A stretch of 41,552 bases of DNA from JANMAT01 sp031359995 (GTDB taxonomy: Bacteria > Actinomycetota > Acidimicrobiia > Acidimicrobiales > Ilumatobacteraceae). The notes under the pieces were generated by a model that saw nothing but the letters and a program-made list of their open reading frames with translations, searched no databases and was not told the origin of the DNA. The DNA is taken from NCBI GenBank assembly GCA_031359995.1, contig JANMAT010000100.1, positions 1-41,552 on the forward strand, given 5' to 3'. A program made the position numbers and the translations under genes. Shown here piece after piece: positions 41,518-41,552 of the stretch (its first letter is position 1; each line of letters opens with the position of its first letter).

Positions 41518-41552
41518 GATCGAGTGGCCCGTCGGCCGCGGAACGCCTCGAG

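Overview
The window is GC-rich actinobacterial DNA. The best lineage guess is Acidimicrobiia (Ilumatobacter/Iamia-like). That guess rests on a surface module starting PARLLDTR in the first secreted protein, subtilase WSG-type tryptophan repeats, ATGA-style gene overlaps and leaderless starts sitting about 6 nt below a TAnnnT box. There are no rRNA genes, intact tRNAs, CRISPR arrays or insertion sequences. All assignments come from reading sequence motifs; no database search was run.

Layout. (1) 325-6621: a cobalamin riboswitch followed by a five-gene overlapping operon: two exported proteins, EcfT, a fused double EcfA ATPase and an S component. Together they look like a B12 uptake system whose capture proteins resemble the two domains of animal transcobalamin/intrinsic factor, split over two genes. 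(2) 6622-7915: a decay zone with a frameshifted toxin-antitoxin-like pair, the C-terminal half of an NDH-2 dehydrogenase and a frameshifted cupin. (3) 7956-9860: a small membrane protein divergent from a MocR-type regulator. (4) 9885-11640: more gene fragments around a degenerate GGDEF protein. (5) 15228-11681, minus strand: a compact PHA operon (PhaE-like subunit, class III-like PhaC, GNAT acetyltransferase, acyl-CoA ligase). (6) 15533-19993: a 64-residue secreted peptide coupled to a tryptophan-repeat subtilase, then a membrane GGDEF-EAL protein.

(7) 20407-34230 is one co-directional block that looks like an accessory or conflict island. It holds a three-gene unit ending in a 1172-residue beta-propeller/ASH-repeat protein, then a terminator hairpin. 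Next comes a five-gene operon (24566-30707): a sigma-4-like HTH protein, a helical protein, a pseudo-ATPase, a BrxD-like ATPase and an SF2 helicase. Last is a pair made of a 1028-residue CHAT protease and a small EACC1-like partner. The ATPase-helicase pair recalls Shango and BREX-2, but the full gene set matches no system I know; this is the main candidate for something undescribed.

(8) 34315-41505: an ABC-F ATPase, a lipoprotein sortase with a DUF4397 substrate-like protein, a secreted PHB-depolymerase-family esterase containing a very strong coding-region hairpin, and a STAND-LuxR regulator.

Several broken genes differ by a single base. Real decay and assembly indels cannot be told apart from the sequence alone.
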